NCBI GenBank assembly: GCA_025937895.1
Contig: JAICQL010000042.1
Span: 1-44,470 of the forward strand
Length of the DNA stretch: 44,470 bases
Source of the DNA: Polyangiaceae bacterium
GTDB lineage: Bacteria; Myxococcota_A; Polyangia; Polyangiales; Polyangiaceae
Direction of reading: 5' to 3'
A program made the position numbers and the translations under genes. Below are positions 17,990 through 27,265 of the stretch, in pieces; positions within the stretch are counted from its first letter, which is position 1; every line of letters begins with the position of its first letter. A model generated the notes under the pieces. The model ran no database searches. It was given only the letters and a program-made list of their open reading frames with translations, and was not told the origin of the DNA.

Positions 17990-20569
17990 TCAGCCGTTCT
18001 CCAGGCTCGAGAGCTCCAGCACCAGGCGGCCTTGCTCGCGGCTGGCAGTCAGATCCGCACGCAACGAGAGCGCCCAGTCCTGGTTCTCCTCCGGATCGCT
18101 CAGCACCTGCCGGATCAGCCAGTGGTCGCCGGGGCTCTGATCCACCTGGCAGCGCGCGGCGCTGCGCGCGCTGGCGTCCACCAGCAGCACGGCGTGCTCT
18201 GCCCAGTACGGCGCCATCAGGCTCTCCAGGGCAGCCCCCGTCCAGCGCGGCGGCGCAGGCGCCGCGGCGGCCTCGTCGGGCTCGGGGCCCAGCTCTTCCA
18301 GCGCCGACAGCGCTCGATCCAGATCGCGCGTGGCCAGCGCGCGCACGATGCGGAAACAGGCATTGCGCACCAGGATGGTGAACGCCCGGCGATCGCGCGT
18401 GATGTCGGCGGGGGCGTCCGGCTCCTGCTCGGCTCGCTCCCCGCGCGCCAGCACCTCCTCCGGGTGCTCCAGCTTCTCCCATTCCTCCAGCAAGCTGGCG
18501 TCGATCTGCAGCAACTCGGCGCCCAGCCAGGCCTCCAGATCGAGCACGGCCTCGCTCTTGTACTTCTCGGGCACGGTGCGCCGCAGCGCACGATAGCAGT
18601 CGCTCACGTAGCGCAGCAGCACGCCTTCCACCCGCCCCAGGCCGTACTCCTTCACGTAGTCGGTGAAGCCCAGCACGCGCTCGTGCATGTCGCGCACGAT
18701 CGACTTGGGTGCGATGTCGTGGCCGGTCACCCACGGGTGATGTTTGGCGAAGAGATTGAACGTCTCGTAGATGAACTCCGCCTCGGGCTTGGGGTGCTCG
18801 ACCTTATCCAGCTCCTCGATGCGCTGGTCGTACTCCACGCCCTGCGCCTTGAGCTGCCCCATCAGCTCCGTCTTCAGGTAGTTGACCTGCGCCTGCAGGA
18901 TCACCGCGGGGCTCTCCAGGGTGGCCTCGACCACGCTCAGCAAGCTGAGCGCGTAGTGCTCCGACTCGGGGTCGAGCGCGTCGAGCGCCTCCACCGCGTA
19001 CAGCGAGAGCGCCTGATTGAGCGAAAAATCCTGCTGCAGATCGGCGTTGATCCGCACCCTGCCGGCCTGCAGCGAGAGGATGTCCGAGGACACCAGCGAG
19101 CGGAACATCTCCAGCCCTTGCCGGAACAGCCGCCGCTTGCGGGCCGGCGGCTCGTGGCACTCGCGCAAGATGCGCCGGCCCACACGGCAGCCGTCGGGCC
19201 GCGACAGCACGCTCAGCACATGGCCGTGATGGATGGCAAAGCGCGAGACCAGCGGCTCCGGCTCGGCGTCGCGCAGCGCCGCCAGGGTAGACGCGGACCA
19301 CGGCTTGTAGCCGCGCTCCGGCGCCTTCTTCAGGTGCAGCTTCTTCAGCTTCTTGGGATCGCCGGCGGCACGGGTCTTGAGCCGCGCATTTTCGATCTCG
19401 TGCTCGGGGGCCTGCACCACCACGCTGCCCTGGGTATCGAAGCCGCGGCGCCCGGCGCGGCCGGCGATCTGCTGAAAATCGCGCACCGACAGCAGCACCA
19501 CCTTCTCGCCGTCGTATTTGCACAGCTGGGTGAAGAGCACGGTGCGGATGGGCACGTTCACGCCCACGCCCAGCGTATCCGTGCCGCAGATGATGCGCAG
19601 CAGGCCGCGCTGGGCGAGGCGCTCCACCAGCCGGCGGTACTTGGGCAACATGCCGGCGTGGTGCACGCCAATGCCGTGCGGCAGGTAGCGGGTGAGCTCG
19701 CGCCCGAACGGGCTGTCGAAGCGCACCTCGCGCAGCGCCAGCTTGATCTGCTGCTTCTCCTCGCGGGACGTGAAGTTCAGGCTCATCAGATCCTGCGCCT
19801 TCTCCACCGCCGCGCGCTGGGAGAAGTGCACGATGTACACGGGCGCCTTGCCGACGCCGACCAGGCGCTGAATGGTCTCCTCCAGCGGCGTCTCGCTATA
19901 CTCGAAGTCCAGAGGTACCGGCCGATCCACAGAGCGGACCAGCCGTGACTCGGCCCCGGTGCGGCGCTCCAGCTCGGCGACGAAGAACTCCGGCTTGCCC
20001 AGGGTCGCGCTCATCAGCAAGAAGCGCGAGTCCGGCAAGGTGAGCAGCGGCAGCTGCCAGGCCACGCCGCGGTCGCGATCCGAGTAGTAGTGGAACTCAT
20101 CCATCACCACCCAGTCAGCGCGCGCGTCGGAGCCCTCGCGCAGGGCCAGGTTGGCCAGGATCTCGGCGGTGCAGCACAGGATCGGCGCGTCGCGATTGAC
20201 GCTGGCGTCTCCGGTCAACATGCCCACGTGGCGCGGCCCCAGCGCGGCACACAGGTCGAAGAACTTCTCGCTCACCAGCGCCTTGATGGGCGCCGTGTAG
20301 AAGGCGAACTTGCCCTCGGCCAGCGCCTTGAAGCAGGCAGCCAGCGCGACCAGCGACTTGCCGGAGCCCGTGGGCGTGTTGAGCACCACGTTGTGATCGG
20401 AGAAGACCTCCAGGATGGCCTCTTCCTGGGCGGGATAGAGCTCCACCCCCAGCTCCTCCACGTAGCCGAGAAACAGCTCCAGCAGCTGCTCGCCGGTGGG
20501 GTTGGAACCGAGCGGCGGCAAGCGCCTCTCCAGCGGCGCGTACGCGCTCTCGTCGCTTGCAGTGCTCAC
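17990..20569 (-). CDS. Ski2-like DEAD/DEAH-box helicase with DUF3516-type C-terminus
   Basis: Probable RNA helicase of 859 residues. Helicase core: Walker A TPTGSGKS (65-72), motif II DEFH (157-160), motif III SAT (187-189), then the second RecA domain with GTDTLGVGVN and motif VI QIAGRAGRRG (367-376). From about residue 450 to the end it matches the general style of the DUF3516 tail found on bacterial Ski2-like proteins. Its role is likely RNA unwinding or turnover; the precise target is unknown. ATG 20569 is 12 bp after the cupin stop, so CBS, cupin and helicase look like one operon. Confidence 0.88.
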   Translation of the reverse strand: MSTASDESAYAPLERRLPPLGSNPTGEQLLELFLGYVEELGVELYPAQEEAILEVFSDHNVVLNTPTGSGKSLVALAACFKALAEGKFAFYTAPIKALVSEKFFDLCAALGPRHVGMLTGDASVNRDAPILCCTAEILANLALREGSDARADWVVMDEFHYYSDRDRGVAWQLPLLTLPDSRFLLMSATLGKPEFFVAELERRTGAESRLVRSVDRPVPLDFEYSETPLEETIQRLVGVGKAPVYIVHFSQRAAVEKAQDLMSLNFTSREEKQQIKLALREVRFDSPFGRELTRYLPHGIGVHHAGMLPKYRRLVERLAQRGLLRIICGTDTLGVGVNVPIRTVLFTQLCKYDGEKVVLLSVRDFQQIAGRAGRRGFDTQGSVVVQAPEHEIENARLKTRAAGDPKKLKKLHLKKAPERGYKPWSASTLAALRDAEPEPLVSRFAIHHGHVLSVLSRPDGCRVGRRILRECHEPPARKRRLFRQGLEMFRSLVSSDILSLQAGRVRINADLQQDFSLNQALSLYAVEALDALDPESEHYALSLLSVVEATLESPAVILQAQVNYLKTELMGQLKAQGVEYDQRIEELDKVEHPKPEAEFIYETFNLFAKHHPWVTGHDIAPKSIVRDMHERVLGFTDYVKEYGLGRVEGVLLRYVSDCYRALRRTVPEKYKSEAVLDLEAWLGAELLQIDASLLEEWEKLEHPEEVLARGERAEQEPDAPADITRDRRAFTILVRNACFRIVRALATRDLDRALSALEELGPEPDEAAAAPAPPRWTGAALESLMAPYWAEHAVLLVDASARSAARCQVDQSPGDHWLIRQVLSDPEENQDWALSLRADLTASREQGRLVLELSSLENG

Positions 20570-20581
20570 GGTGCTGCCGGC

Positions 20582-21238
20582 TCAGGACCAGACCGAGCTC
20601 GCCCGCTGCACGTACAGGGTGCAGCCGCGCTCGGTGTAAAAGCCATGCCCGCCCCCGCGCGGAAAGCGCACCCAGGAGTGCCGCCGATATTGAGCGTATT
20701 CGTCACTGAACTCGCCCTCTAGCACCAGGATGTCTTCGCCGTCCGGAAAGTGCAGCGGGCCCACGCGCACTCCGGGCGCCACCCGGGTCAAGTGGATGCG
20801 CTCCGGGAACCCGGCCTCGGCATACAGCTCCAGCCGCTCCACGCCGGGGATGCCGGTGGGCTCGAACTGTCGCTGGCTGGTGTCCACCCGCACCGTGCTC
20901 CGGATGCCGGGAGCCTGCCGCAGCTTCACGAACAGCAGGCAGCCCTGCCGGGAGAACGGCGCGTGGCTAAAGCCCTCCGCGTGCAGCAGGAACGTACCCG
21001 CCGGGTAGTCCCCGTGCTCGTCCGAGAAGACGCCGTCGAGCACCAGGATCTCTTCGCCCTCGGGGTGGGCATGGGAGGGGAAGACACTGCCCGCGTCGTA
21101 GCGCACGAGCGAGGTGACCCTGCCGGATTCACTCGGGCCCTGGTGCTCCAGGCGCTTGCGCCAGACGCTGGGGGTGGGGCTCTGGACCCAGCTCAGCTCA
21201 TCGGCGTGCACGATTCGCGGCGGTGCCGGGATGCTCAT
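20582..21238 (-). CDS. Double-cupin protein (ChrR cupin-like)
   Basis: Protein of 218 residues with two cupin repeats. Repeat one has the metal motif SHAHPEGEEILVLDG (His56, His58, Glu62 region), typical of the ChrR anti-sigma cupin fold. Repeat two (PLHFPDGEDILVLEG) keeps the shape with fewer His. No N-terminal zinc-binding anti-sigma domain is present, so this is not a complete ChrR. It may act as a metal-binding sensor or small enzyme; no reaction can be assigned. It sits between the CBS gene (19 bp) and the helicase gene (12 bp). Confidence 0.82.
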   Translation of the reverse strand: MSIPAPPRIVHADELSWVQSPTPSVWRKRLEHQGPSESGRVTSLVRYDAGSVFPSHAHPEGEEILVLDGVFSDEHGDYPAGTFLLHAEGFSHAPFSRQGCLLFVKLRQAPGIRSTVRVDTSQRQFEPTGIPGVERLELYAEAGFPERIHLTRVAPGVRVGPLHFPDGEDILVLEGEFSDEYAQYRRHSWVRFPRGGGHGFYTERGCTLYVQRASSVWS

Positions 21239-21257
21239 CCCGGCTACTGTACAGGAC

Positions 21258-21896
21258 TCACTCCGCGGCGACGCCGCGCTCTTTTGCCGAGCGCTGTCCG
21301 GCGGGCGCGGGGCTGCTCGCGCGCGGCTCCGACAGCGCCGCCAGGAGCGCGGCCAGCCGGGCCGAGGCCCGGCGATCGCTGGCGCCCAGAGCAGTCAGAT
21401 GCCGCGCCACGTCGGCCAGCGCCAGCATCCCCACCAGGCGCTGGCTGCCAGGCTCGACGACCACCAGGCGGCGTACGCCGTGGGCTGCCATGCGGTCCAT
21501 CGCCTCATCCAGCGAGGTGCTGGCAAAACAGGTGTGCAGCCGCCCCGCCAGCATGCTCGACACGCTGACGGCAGAGAGCGGGCGGCCGCGGGTATACGCC
21601 GCCATGCACAGATCGCGATCGGTCACCAGCCCCACGGCACGCCCCTCGGCGTCCACCACGGGCACCGCTCCGCAGTCCCGCTCCCACATGATCTGCGCCG
21701 CGCGGTTGAGGGTATCCGCGCCAGAGCACGACGCCACGCTGCGGGTCATGATGCTGCCCACCTCGCCGCCCAGCGGCTCATCCTCGGAGGACCACCGCTC
21801 CAGCAAGCCCAGCACCTTGCGGCCCAGCCCGCGCGCGCGCGCCGCTGCCGCTTCCTCCAGCGATCTCTTGACGATCCCGTTGCTATCGCCCGCCAT
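21258..21896 (-). CDS. CBS-domain-pair protein
   Basis: Regulatory protein of 212 residues with two CBS motifs (about 46-98, IMTRSVASC... and 115-168, MLAGRLHTC...). CBS pairs bind adenine nucleotides or similar ligands. The N-terminal about 40 residues are charged and helical; the C-terminal about 40 are Ala/Ser-rich. ATG 21896 is chosen because GGAG lies 7 nt upstream; the frame extends to 22205 without support. No effector domain is attached, so it probably acts on a partner; the downstream cupin and helicase are the obvious candidates. Confidence 0.87.
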   Translation of the reverse strand: MAGDSNGIVKRSLEEAAAARARGLGRKVLGLLERWSSEDEPLGGEVGSIMTRSVASCSGADTLNRAAQIMWERDCGAVPVVDAEGRAVGLVTDRDLCMAAYTRGRPLSAVSVSSMLAGRLHTCFASTSLDEAMDRMAAHGVRRLVVVEPGSQRLVGMLALADVARHLTALGASDRRASARLAALLAALSEPRASSPAPAGQRSAKERGVAAE

Positions 21897-22048
21897 TGCC
21901 AATCTCCAGGCTGATCCTAACGAGCACGGGGCGAGCCGTCTGTAGGGGCCTGCACGGATCTTACCGGCCCTCGGGGCGTTCGGTCGACCAGGGGTGCGCC
22001 GAGGGCGCGGCCTGCGGCCGCCGCAGGACAGCGGCGTGTGGGCGAGGA

Positions 22049-22492
22049 CTATTGCCGCCGCGGCTGGCACGAGACGGTGAGCGGGTTTTCCGGGTCGGAG
22101 AGGAAGCCAGAGAGGATGCAGGTGCTGCTCGTCGTGCGCGGGCAGGCGCAGGCGCACACCTCCCTCTCCCCGTCGTAGCAGCGACCGTTGAAGCGGAAGT
22201 TGCACGGCCGATCGCCGGCATCAGACCAGAGATAGCCGAGCCGACACTCCTGCAGCCGTGTCTCCTCGAAGTGAAACGGCTGCTCCGAAGTGGAGAAGCC
22301 ACCGCCACCCCCGCCCATACCGTTGCTGCGCCCGGTGCCGCCACTTCCGGCGAGGCCGTCCAGCAGCTCTTCCTCGACCACCAGCCCGCGGGCCCCGCAG
22401 CTGAAGAGCACGCCACCGGCGAGCATCAGGACGCCGAGTTGCTCCAAAAGAATCCCCCGGCTCGAACACCCGGGGGGCAGTCCTGACGACAC
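22049..22492 (-). CDS. Cys-rich hypothetical lipoprotein
   Basis: Not recognised; up to 147 residues. A hydrophobic run, LGVLMLAGGVLFSC, is a probable lipoprotein signal with lipid Cys about residue 32 from the ATG at 22492. A closer start (TTG or the internal ATG) would give a more normal signal length. A Gly-rich linker (GMGGGGGG) follows, then a small domain with about eight Cys (ECRLGY, PCNFRFNGRCYDGEREVCACAC, TC, SC), likely disulfide-bonded outside the cytoplasm. Small Cys-rich lipoproteins like this are common in myxobacteria. Confidence 0.6.
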   Translation of the reverse strand: MSSGLPPGCSSRGILLEQLGVLMLAGGVLFSCGARGLVVEEELLDGLAGSGGTGRSNGMGGGGGGFSTSEQPFHFEETRLQECRLGYLWSDAGDRPCNFRFNGRCYDGEREVCACACPRTTSSTCILSGFLSDPENPLTVSCQPRRQ

Positions 22493-22864
22493 CCCGGGAG
22501 GCTAGCGCTGGCCGTTGACCCGGGCAAGCGCCGCGCTGGAGTTCGCGAAGTGGAGCGGTGTTGCTCCGAAACGACCGCAGCTGCGGGGGCGCCGTCACGA
22601 GCCGTCACGAGCCGGAGCAGCCGTGCAAGCGGGCGAGCGCGGCCACTGAAAAAATCGGCGCGGGGGCGCCCTGAGCGCGGAATAGCCCGCGCTTGGCCCG
22701 GGTTGCCCAGTCGTAGCCACTCGGATGGGCAGATTTCAGGCGAAAGGCTCCGCGATCCGGGGCTGCGTCGATGCCCTGAGATACGGGAGAAACATCAGCG
22801 TTTCCCCCGAGCGCGTAGCCTCGTTCGAGTGGCTCCCCAACAGCCAGGAGTGGAGGGATTGGTA
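22493..22864. other. Intergenic region upstream of DUF465 gene
   Basis: About 370 bp, divergent between the Cys-rich lipoprotein gene and the DUF465 gene, so it should hold both promoters. It has a direct repeat of GTCACGAGCC near 22600 and an imperfect hairpin GGGAGAAAC / GTTTCCCCC (22785-22793 / 22800-22808, one mismatch) in the probable DUF465 leader. No gene seen. Confidence 0.45.
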
Positions 22865-23056
22865 ATGAAGAAGGCACCTGAACAGCTGCAACACCTCGAG
22901 CGCAAGCACCAGCTGCTGGAGCAGAAGCTCACCGCTCTCTCCAACCAGCCCTATCTCACGCAGGAAGAGCACCAGCACGTGTTGGAGCTGAAGAAGCGCA
23001 AGCTGCTGGCCAAGGACAGCATCATGGCGCTGCGCCAGGCGCTCGCCAGCCCCTGA
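22865..23056 (+). CDS. Small coiled-coil protein, DUF465/YdcH family
   Basis: Protein of 63 residues, entirely charged and helical, with the DUF465 pattern: a LERKHQLLEQKLTAL helix, a short turn with Pro, and an LKKRKLLAKDSIMAL helix. Function is unknown in the family; an antiparallel helical hairpin is expected. ATG 22865 is fixed by GGAGGG at 22852-22857 with a 7-nt spacer, although the frame is open farther upstream. It is convergent with the large membrane-protein gene. Confidence 0.87.
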   Translation: MKKAPEQLQHLERKHQLLEQKLTALSNQPYLTQEEHQHVLELKKRKLLAKDSIMALRQALASP

Positions 23057-23089
23057 CCAGGCGCACGGGCGCTCCGCTGAAAAGGGCGC

Positions 23090-25150
23090 CTACTTTTCCG
23101 GCAAGCGTGGGCCGAGCGCCGCGGCGCCGTGTCCCAGCGCTGCCCACGCATGCTGGGCAAAGTCGATGCGCGTCAGCAGCGAGTGCGTGTGCTCGGACAT
23201 CCCGCCCAGGACCGCGGGCGTCGCGCAGGCCCCACAGTTCTCCTCGCTCCACTGCTGGCGCAGCAGGAAGCCGAGCACATCGAGCAGCAGCCGTTCGTCT
23301 GCGCCCGCGCCAGGCTGCCCCAGGCTCGAGGCCGCCGCCAGTGCCTCGCCGAAGCCGGCGGCGCCGGTATTGTGCGGGGGCACCAGGTTGCCAAAGCCGA
23401 AGCCGCCGTCGAAATCGGCGTCCGCGCCCTGCTCGCGCTCCAGGATGAGCCGCGCCTTGAAGCGCACGTAGCGCCGGCAGAAGTCCTCGTAGCCGGCGTG
23501 CCGGTGCACGGTCAGCGCGGCGCGTGCCGCCAGGCAGTGCCAGTTCTCCTCCAGGTAGAAGAAGTCTCGCAGCGGGTGCGACCAGTAGTCCTCGGCGACA
23601 TAGCGCATGGCGCGCTCGACGGCGGCCTGCAGCTCAGCGAGCGGTGGCAACGCGGGATCGAAGTGGCTGCGCTGGCGCTCCTCCAGCAGCACCAGCGCCA
23701 GCACCGCCTGCCCCCCCGCATACAGCGGCTCCGGTCCCGGCAGCACCTGGGCATCGGACAGCTCGAGCCCTGGATGAAAGCCTCCATCCGGGCGCTGCAG
23801 AGCCAGCAGCAAGCGCGCCAGACCCGGCACGGCCTCGGGCAGCGCGCCCAGCCGGCGTGCGCAGTAGACCAGGCTCGCCAGCGGCAGCGTGGACTCACCC
23901 AGCCGCGCAGCGCTCGCCGCTGGATCACTGGTGAGCGCCACGAGCTCAGCGGAACGGCGCTCGAACGGGGCAAACGCCGAGCTGGCGAGCTGGATCGCCT
24001 GGGCCACGGCGGGGCTGTCTTCACCCAGCTCGCACAGCACCAGCAGCGCGCCGGCTTGCCGCGCCAGGTTGAAGCCCTCGGTGTCCGCGTCGCCGCTGAA
24101 CGGCTCGAGCGTGTAACGAAACCTCCCGTTGGGCTGCAGCGCTGCCAGCAAGTGCCCCTGCGCGGCGCGAGCGGCGCGCTCGACCTCGGCCCGCGTCACC
24201 GGCACCTCTTGCCGCCGCAGCCGCCGCAGCGGAGTGACGGCGACGCCCGTGTCGCCGAGCCGCAGCTCGTAGCTGCGCGTCTCGATGCGCAGCAGCTGCC
24301 CCAGGCTGGCTCCAGCGGGCGCACCGAGCGCCGAGCGCAGCTCGGCAGGGTCCACGCCAAACTGAAAATCGGGGATGAAGCCGAGCGGTCGATAGGTGGA
24401 GAAGAAGCCCCCAACCAGCAGCTGCCCCGGGGCCAGGCAGCGCCCGCCAGCGCACACGCCGTCCAGCCCCGGCCGCAGGCGGAGAGCGTCGATCCAGGCG
24501 TGACGCCCGGACAGCGGCTGCACTCCGCTCACCCAGTCCAGCCACAGCGGCCCCTGCCGGGCGCGCTTGACGAGCAGCTGGCGCAGCCCCTCCAGCACGG
24601 TCTCGAGGCGCTCGCCCTGGACGCAAGCGCCCTGCAGCTCGGGGCGCCCGGCGCCACTGGCCACAGGCACGAAGCTGACGAGCAAGGTCACCGGCACGGC
24701 GTCGGGTGGCGAAGTACAGCTCAGCGCGCGCGTGCTCGGCAGCGGGCTGGCGCCGCCGGGCGGCAGCTGCGCGGCCACATCCCGCAAGGAATGCAGCGCC
24801 TCCGCCAGCTGCGCTCCGGGCAGCGCGGCCAGCGCGGTGGGCGTGGCGCGCGCGGCGCCGTGGCTCGACAGCGCGGTCATGCAGCACAACAAGGTAGCCA
24901 GCGCAGCCAGCGCCCAGGTGGAGGGCAAGCGCAGCAGGCCCTGGCCCAGCGCGGGTCGCAGCGCCCAGAGCGACAGGGACAGCGGCAGCGCCGAGAACAG
25001 CACCCACACGGCGAGCGCAGCGGCCAGCATGCCGCGGCCGAGATCACCGTGCAGCGCGGAGAGATATGCGAGGGCGCTCCAGCCCTCCACGCTGGCCAGG
25101 GACCACACCGCCAGACCGGCGGCGCCCGCGCTGACGCGCAGCCGGCTCAA
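23090..25150 (-). CDS. Membrane-anchored protein with alpha/alpha-toroid-like domain
   Basis: Not recognised as a whole; 686 residues. The first about 110 residues hold three hydrophobic segments (about 8-30, 38-65, 78-95). Residues about 110-330 form a soluble domain containing LETVLEGLRQLLVKRARQG and RPLGFIPDFQFGV, reminiscent of AMMECR1-like or YCF-type domains, but this is uncertain. From about 335 to the end, repeated helical pairs with Gly-rich turns (LLALQRPDGGF, YAGGQAVLALVLL) fit a six-hairpin or terpenoid-cyclase-like toroid. No catalytic DxDD or zinc site is obvious. It starts 24 bp after trpA and may be cotranscribed with it. Confidence 0.72.
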   Translation of the reverse strand: MSRLRVSAGAAGLAVWSLASVEGWSALAYLSALHGDLGRGMLAAALAVWVLFSALPLSLSLWALRPALGQGLLRLPSTWALAALATLLCCMTALSSHGAARATPTALAALPGAQLAEALHSLRDVAAQLPPGGASPLPSTRALSCTSPPDAVPVTLLVSFVPVASGAGRPELQGACVQGERLETVLEGLRQLLVKRARQGPLWLDWVSGVQPLSGRHAWIDALRLRPGLDGVCAGGRCLAPGQLLVGGFFSTYRPLGFIPDFQFGVDPAELRSALGAPAGASLGQLLRIETRSYELRLGDTGVAVTPLRRLRRQEVPVTRAEVERAARAAQGHLLAALQPNGRFRYTLEPFSGDADTEGFNLARQAGALLVLCELGEDSPAVAQAIQLASSAFAPFERRSAELVALTSDPAASAARLGESTLPLASLVYCARRLGALPEAVPGLARLLLALQRPDGGFHPGLELSDAQVLPGPEPLYAGGQAVLALVLLEERQRSHFDPALPPLAELQAAVERAMRYVAEDYWSHPLRDFFYLEENWHCLAARAALTVHRHAGYEDFCRRYVRFKARLILEREQGADADFDGGFGFGNLVPPHNTGAAGFGEALAAASSLGQPGAGADERLLLDVLGFLLRQQWSEENCGACATPAVLGGMSEHTHSLLTRIDFAQHAWAALGHGAAALGPRLPEK

Positions 25151-25174
25151 GGCGACCTCGAGAGCCCCGGCGCC

Positions 25175-25957
25175 TCAAGCCCCCGGCGCCGGAGCGCCGG
25201 TCAAGCCACGAATGAAATCAGCGGTGGCCCGCACCCCGGACTCCTTCAGCACGCGCAGGCTCTCCGAGCCCACGACGGCGATGTCCGCCTTGCCGCGCAT
25301 GAAGTCCACGTCCGCGCGCTCCTTGATGCCGAAGCCAACCGCCAGGGGCAGCTGGCACGCGCGCCGCGCCCGCGCCAGGTACGCGGTCAGGTCCTCCGAG
25401 AACTCCGTCTTCTGCCCGGTCACGCCCTTGCGTGCCACGCAATACACCAGGCCGGAGCCCTGCGCGGCAATGCGCTGCATGCGCTCGTCCGAGGTGTTGG
25501 GAGCGAAGAGCATGATCGGATCGAGCTGCTGCGCGCGCATGGCCTGCAGGTACTCCGCGCCCTCCTCGAACGGCAGATCCGGCACGATGGCGCCACACAC
25601 CCCCGCCTGCTTCGCCGCCGCCGCGAAGCGGTCGAGCCCGTAGCGGAAGGGGATGTTGTAGTAGCTCATGAACAGCAGCGGGATGCTCACCTGCCCCGCC
25701 AGCTCTCGCGCGAACTCGAAGCACTTGGCCACGGTGGCCCCGGCCTCCAGCGCCTGCTGATTTGCCGCCAGGATCACCGGGCCATCTGCCATCGGCTCCG
25801 AGAACGGGATCTGCAGCTCCATCAGATCGACGCCGGCATCCACCATGCTGCGCGCCAGCGCCCAGCTCTCGCGGAAGCTCGGGTAGCCGATCACGATGTG
25901 CGACATGACCAGCAGCGGCTTGTGGCGCAGGCCGCGCCGGATCTGCTCTTCAAGCAT
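25175..25957 (-). CDS. trpA: Tryptophan synthase alpha subunit
   Basis: Splits indole-3-glycerol phosphate to indole and glyceraldehyde-3-phosphate, passing indole to TrpB. It has 260 residues. The catalytic acids are present as Glu47 (MELQIPFSEP) and Asp58 (MADGP), matching Glu49/Asp60 of Salmonella. The phosphate-binding segments GFGI and AVVGSE are near the end. The start is MLEEQIRRGL (ATG 25957), overlapping the trpB stop by 8 bp. The last codons form a GC-rich hairpin (25183-25200), possibly incidental. Confidence 0.95.
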   Translation of the reverse strand: MLEEQIRRGLRHKPLLVMSHIVIGYPSFRESWALARSMVDAGVDLMELQIPFSEPMADGPVILAANQQALEAGATVAKCFEFARELAGQVSIPLLFMSYYNIPFRYGLDRFAAAAKQAGVCGAIVPDLPFEEGAEYLQAMRAQQLDPIMLFAPNTSDERMQRIAAQGSGLVYCVARKGVTGQKTEFSEDLTAYLARARRACQLPLAVGFGIKERADVDFMRGKADIAVVGSESLRVLKESGVRATADFIRGLTGAPAPGA

Positions 25958-27176
25958 CGTAGCCTCGCGCCTTGCTGCGGATGAATTCCTTCCACTCGGC
26001 ATCGGCGAAGGCGTCTGCGACGGTGAAGATGTCTTTGTCGCCCCGCCCCGACTGATTGATGATGATGGTGTCGCTCTGCGGCAAGCTGCCCACCTCCTTG
26101 AACGCCTGCGCGAAGGCGTGTGAAGACTCGAGCGCGGGGATCAACCCCTCCTTGCGCGCGGTCAGCGCCAGGGCGTCCACCACCTCGCGATCGGTGGCCG
26201 CCTCGAAGCGCACCCTGCCCGTCTCCTTCAGGTGCGCCAGGATCGGAGAGACGCCGACGTAGTCGAGCCCGGCGGCCACGCTGTGCGTCTCGCGCATCTG
26301 GCCGTCCTCGTTCTGCAGGAAGAAGGTCTTGTAACCCTGGGCCACCCCGACCGAGCCATCCGCGCTGGCCAGGCGCGCAGCGTGGTGACCGGTGGCGATG
26401 CCCTTGCCGCCCGCCTCCACCCCGATGAGCTCACTCGGATCATCCAGGAAGGCGTTGAACACGCCGAGCGCGTTCGAGCCGCCGCCCACGCAGGCATAGA
26501 TGCGCCGCGGGAGCTGCCCCGTCTGCTCCAGGATCTGCTGCCGCGCCTCCTGACCGACGATCGACTGGAAGTAGCGCACCATCTCCGGGAACGGGTGCGG
26601 ACCGCACGCCGTGCCCAGCACGTAGTGCGTGGTATCCATGTTGGTGACCCAGTCGCGGAAGGCCTCGTTGATCGAATCCTTCAGCGTGCGCGCGCCATCG
26701 CGCACCGGCACGACCTTGGCGCCCATGCGCTGCATCCAGAACACGTTCGGCCGCTGCCGCTGCACGTCGACCTCACCCATGTAGATGGTGCACTCGAAGC
26801 CGAACTTGGCGGCCATGGTGGCAGTGGCCACGCCGTGCTGGCCGGCACCCGTTTCAGCGATGACACGCCGCTTGCCCATGCGCTGCACCAGCAAGCCCTG
26901 CCCCATCACGTTGTTGGCCTTGTGCGCGCCGGTGTGGTTCAGATCTTCACGCTTGATGTAGATCTTGCCGCCGCCGAAGTGCGCGCTGAGGTTGCCGGCG
27001 AACGTGAGCGGCGTCGGCCGCCCCGAATACGAAGCCATCAGCCGGACGTATTCGGCCCAGAACGTGGGATCGCGCTTGGCGTCCTCAAAGGCTGAAGTCA
27101 GCTGCTCGAACGTCCGAACCAGGACCTCGGGGATGAAGCAGCCTCCGAAGCGCGAGTAGTAGCCTCGATCTTGCAC
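25950..27176 (-). CDS. trpB: Tryptophan synthase beta subunit
   Basis: PLP enzyme that joins indole and serine to make tryptophan. It has 408 residues. The PLP lysine is Lys86 in HTGAHKANN, the phosphate loop is GGGSNALG, and the sequence begins with the usual YYSRFGGCFIPEVL. This is the standard TrpB1 form that pairs with TrpA. The start is GTG 27176. No other trp genes (trpE, D, C, F) are present here, so the pathway is split on this chromosome. Confidence 0.96.
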   Translation of the reverse strand: MQDRGYYSRFGGCFIPEVLVRTFEQLTSAFEDAKRDPTFWAEYVRLMASYSGRPTPLTFAGNLSAHFGGGKIYIKREDLNHTGAHKANNVMGQGLLVQRMGKRRVIAETGAGQHGVATATMAAKFGFECTIYMGEVDVQRQRPNVFWMQRMGAKVVPVRDGARTLKDSINEAFRDWVTNMDTTHYVLGTACGPHPFPEMVRYFQSIVGQEARQQILEQTGQLPRRIYACVGGGSNALGVFNAFLDDPSELIGVEAGGKGIATGHHAARLASADGSVGVAQGYKTFFLQNEDGQMRETHSVAAGLDYVGVSPILAHLKETGRVRFEAATDREVVDALALTARKEGLIPALESSHAFAQAFKEVGSLPQSDTIIINQSGRGDKDIFTVADAFADAEWKEFIRSKARGYDA

Positions 27177-27265
27177 GACCGGACGTACTTAGTCTCGCCA
27201 CGCAAGGTCCACAAGCCCGCGTCGCGCTTGCGCGCTACGGGAACCTGAGCAAGACTCGCGCCGCC

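Noticed and set aside
17909..19948. Long + strand open frame opposite the helicase
   Set aside because: The helicase motifs on the minus strand are decisive; this frame is Leu/Gln/His-rich with no family.
25183..25200. Hairpin at the end of trpA as terminator
   Set aside because: It is a 7-bp GC stem inside the last codons (Ala-Pro-Ala-Pro-Gly) and the next gene follows closely; it could be codon-driven chance.
23129..25984. Very long open frame on the + strand (over 900 codons)
   Set aside because: It is antisense to the membrane-protein and trpA genes and reads as low-complexity Gln/Arg/Ala/His. It is a product of GC bias, with no domain.
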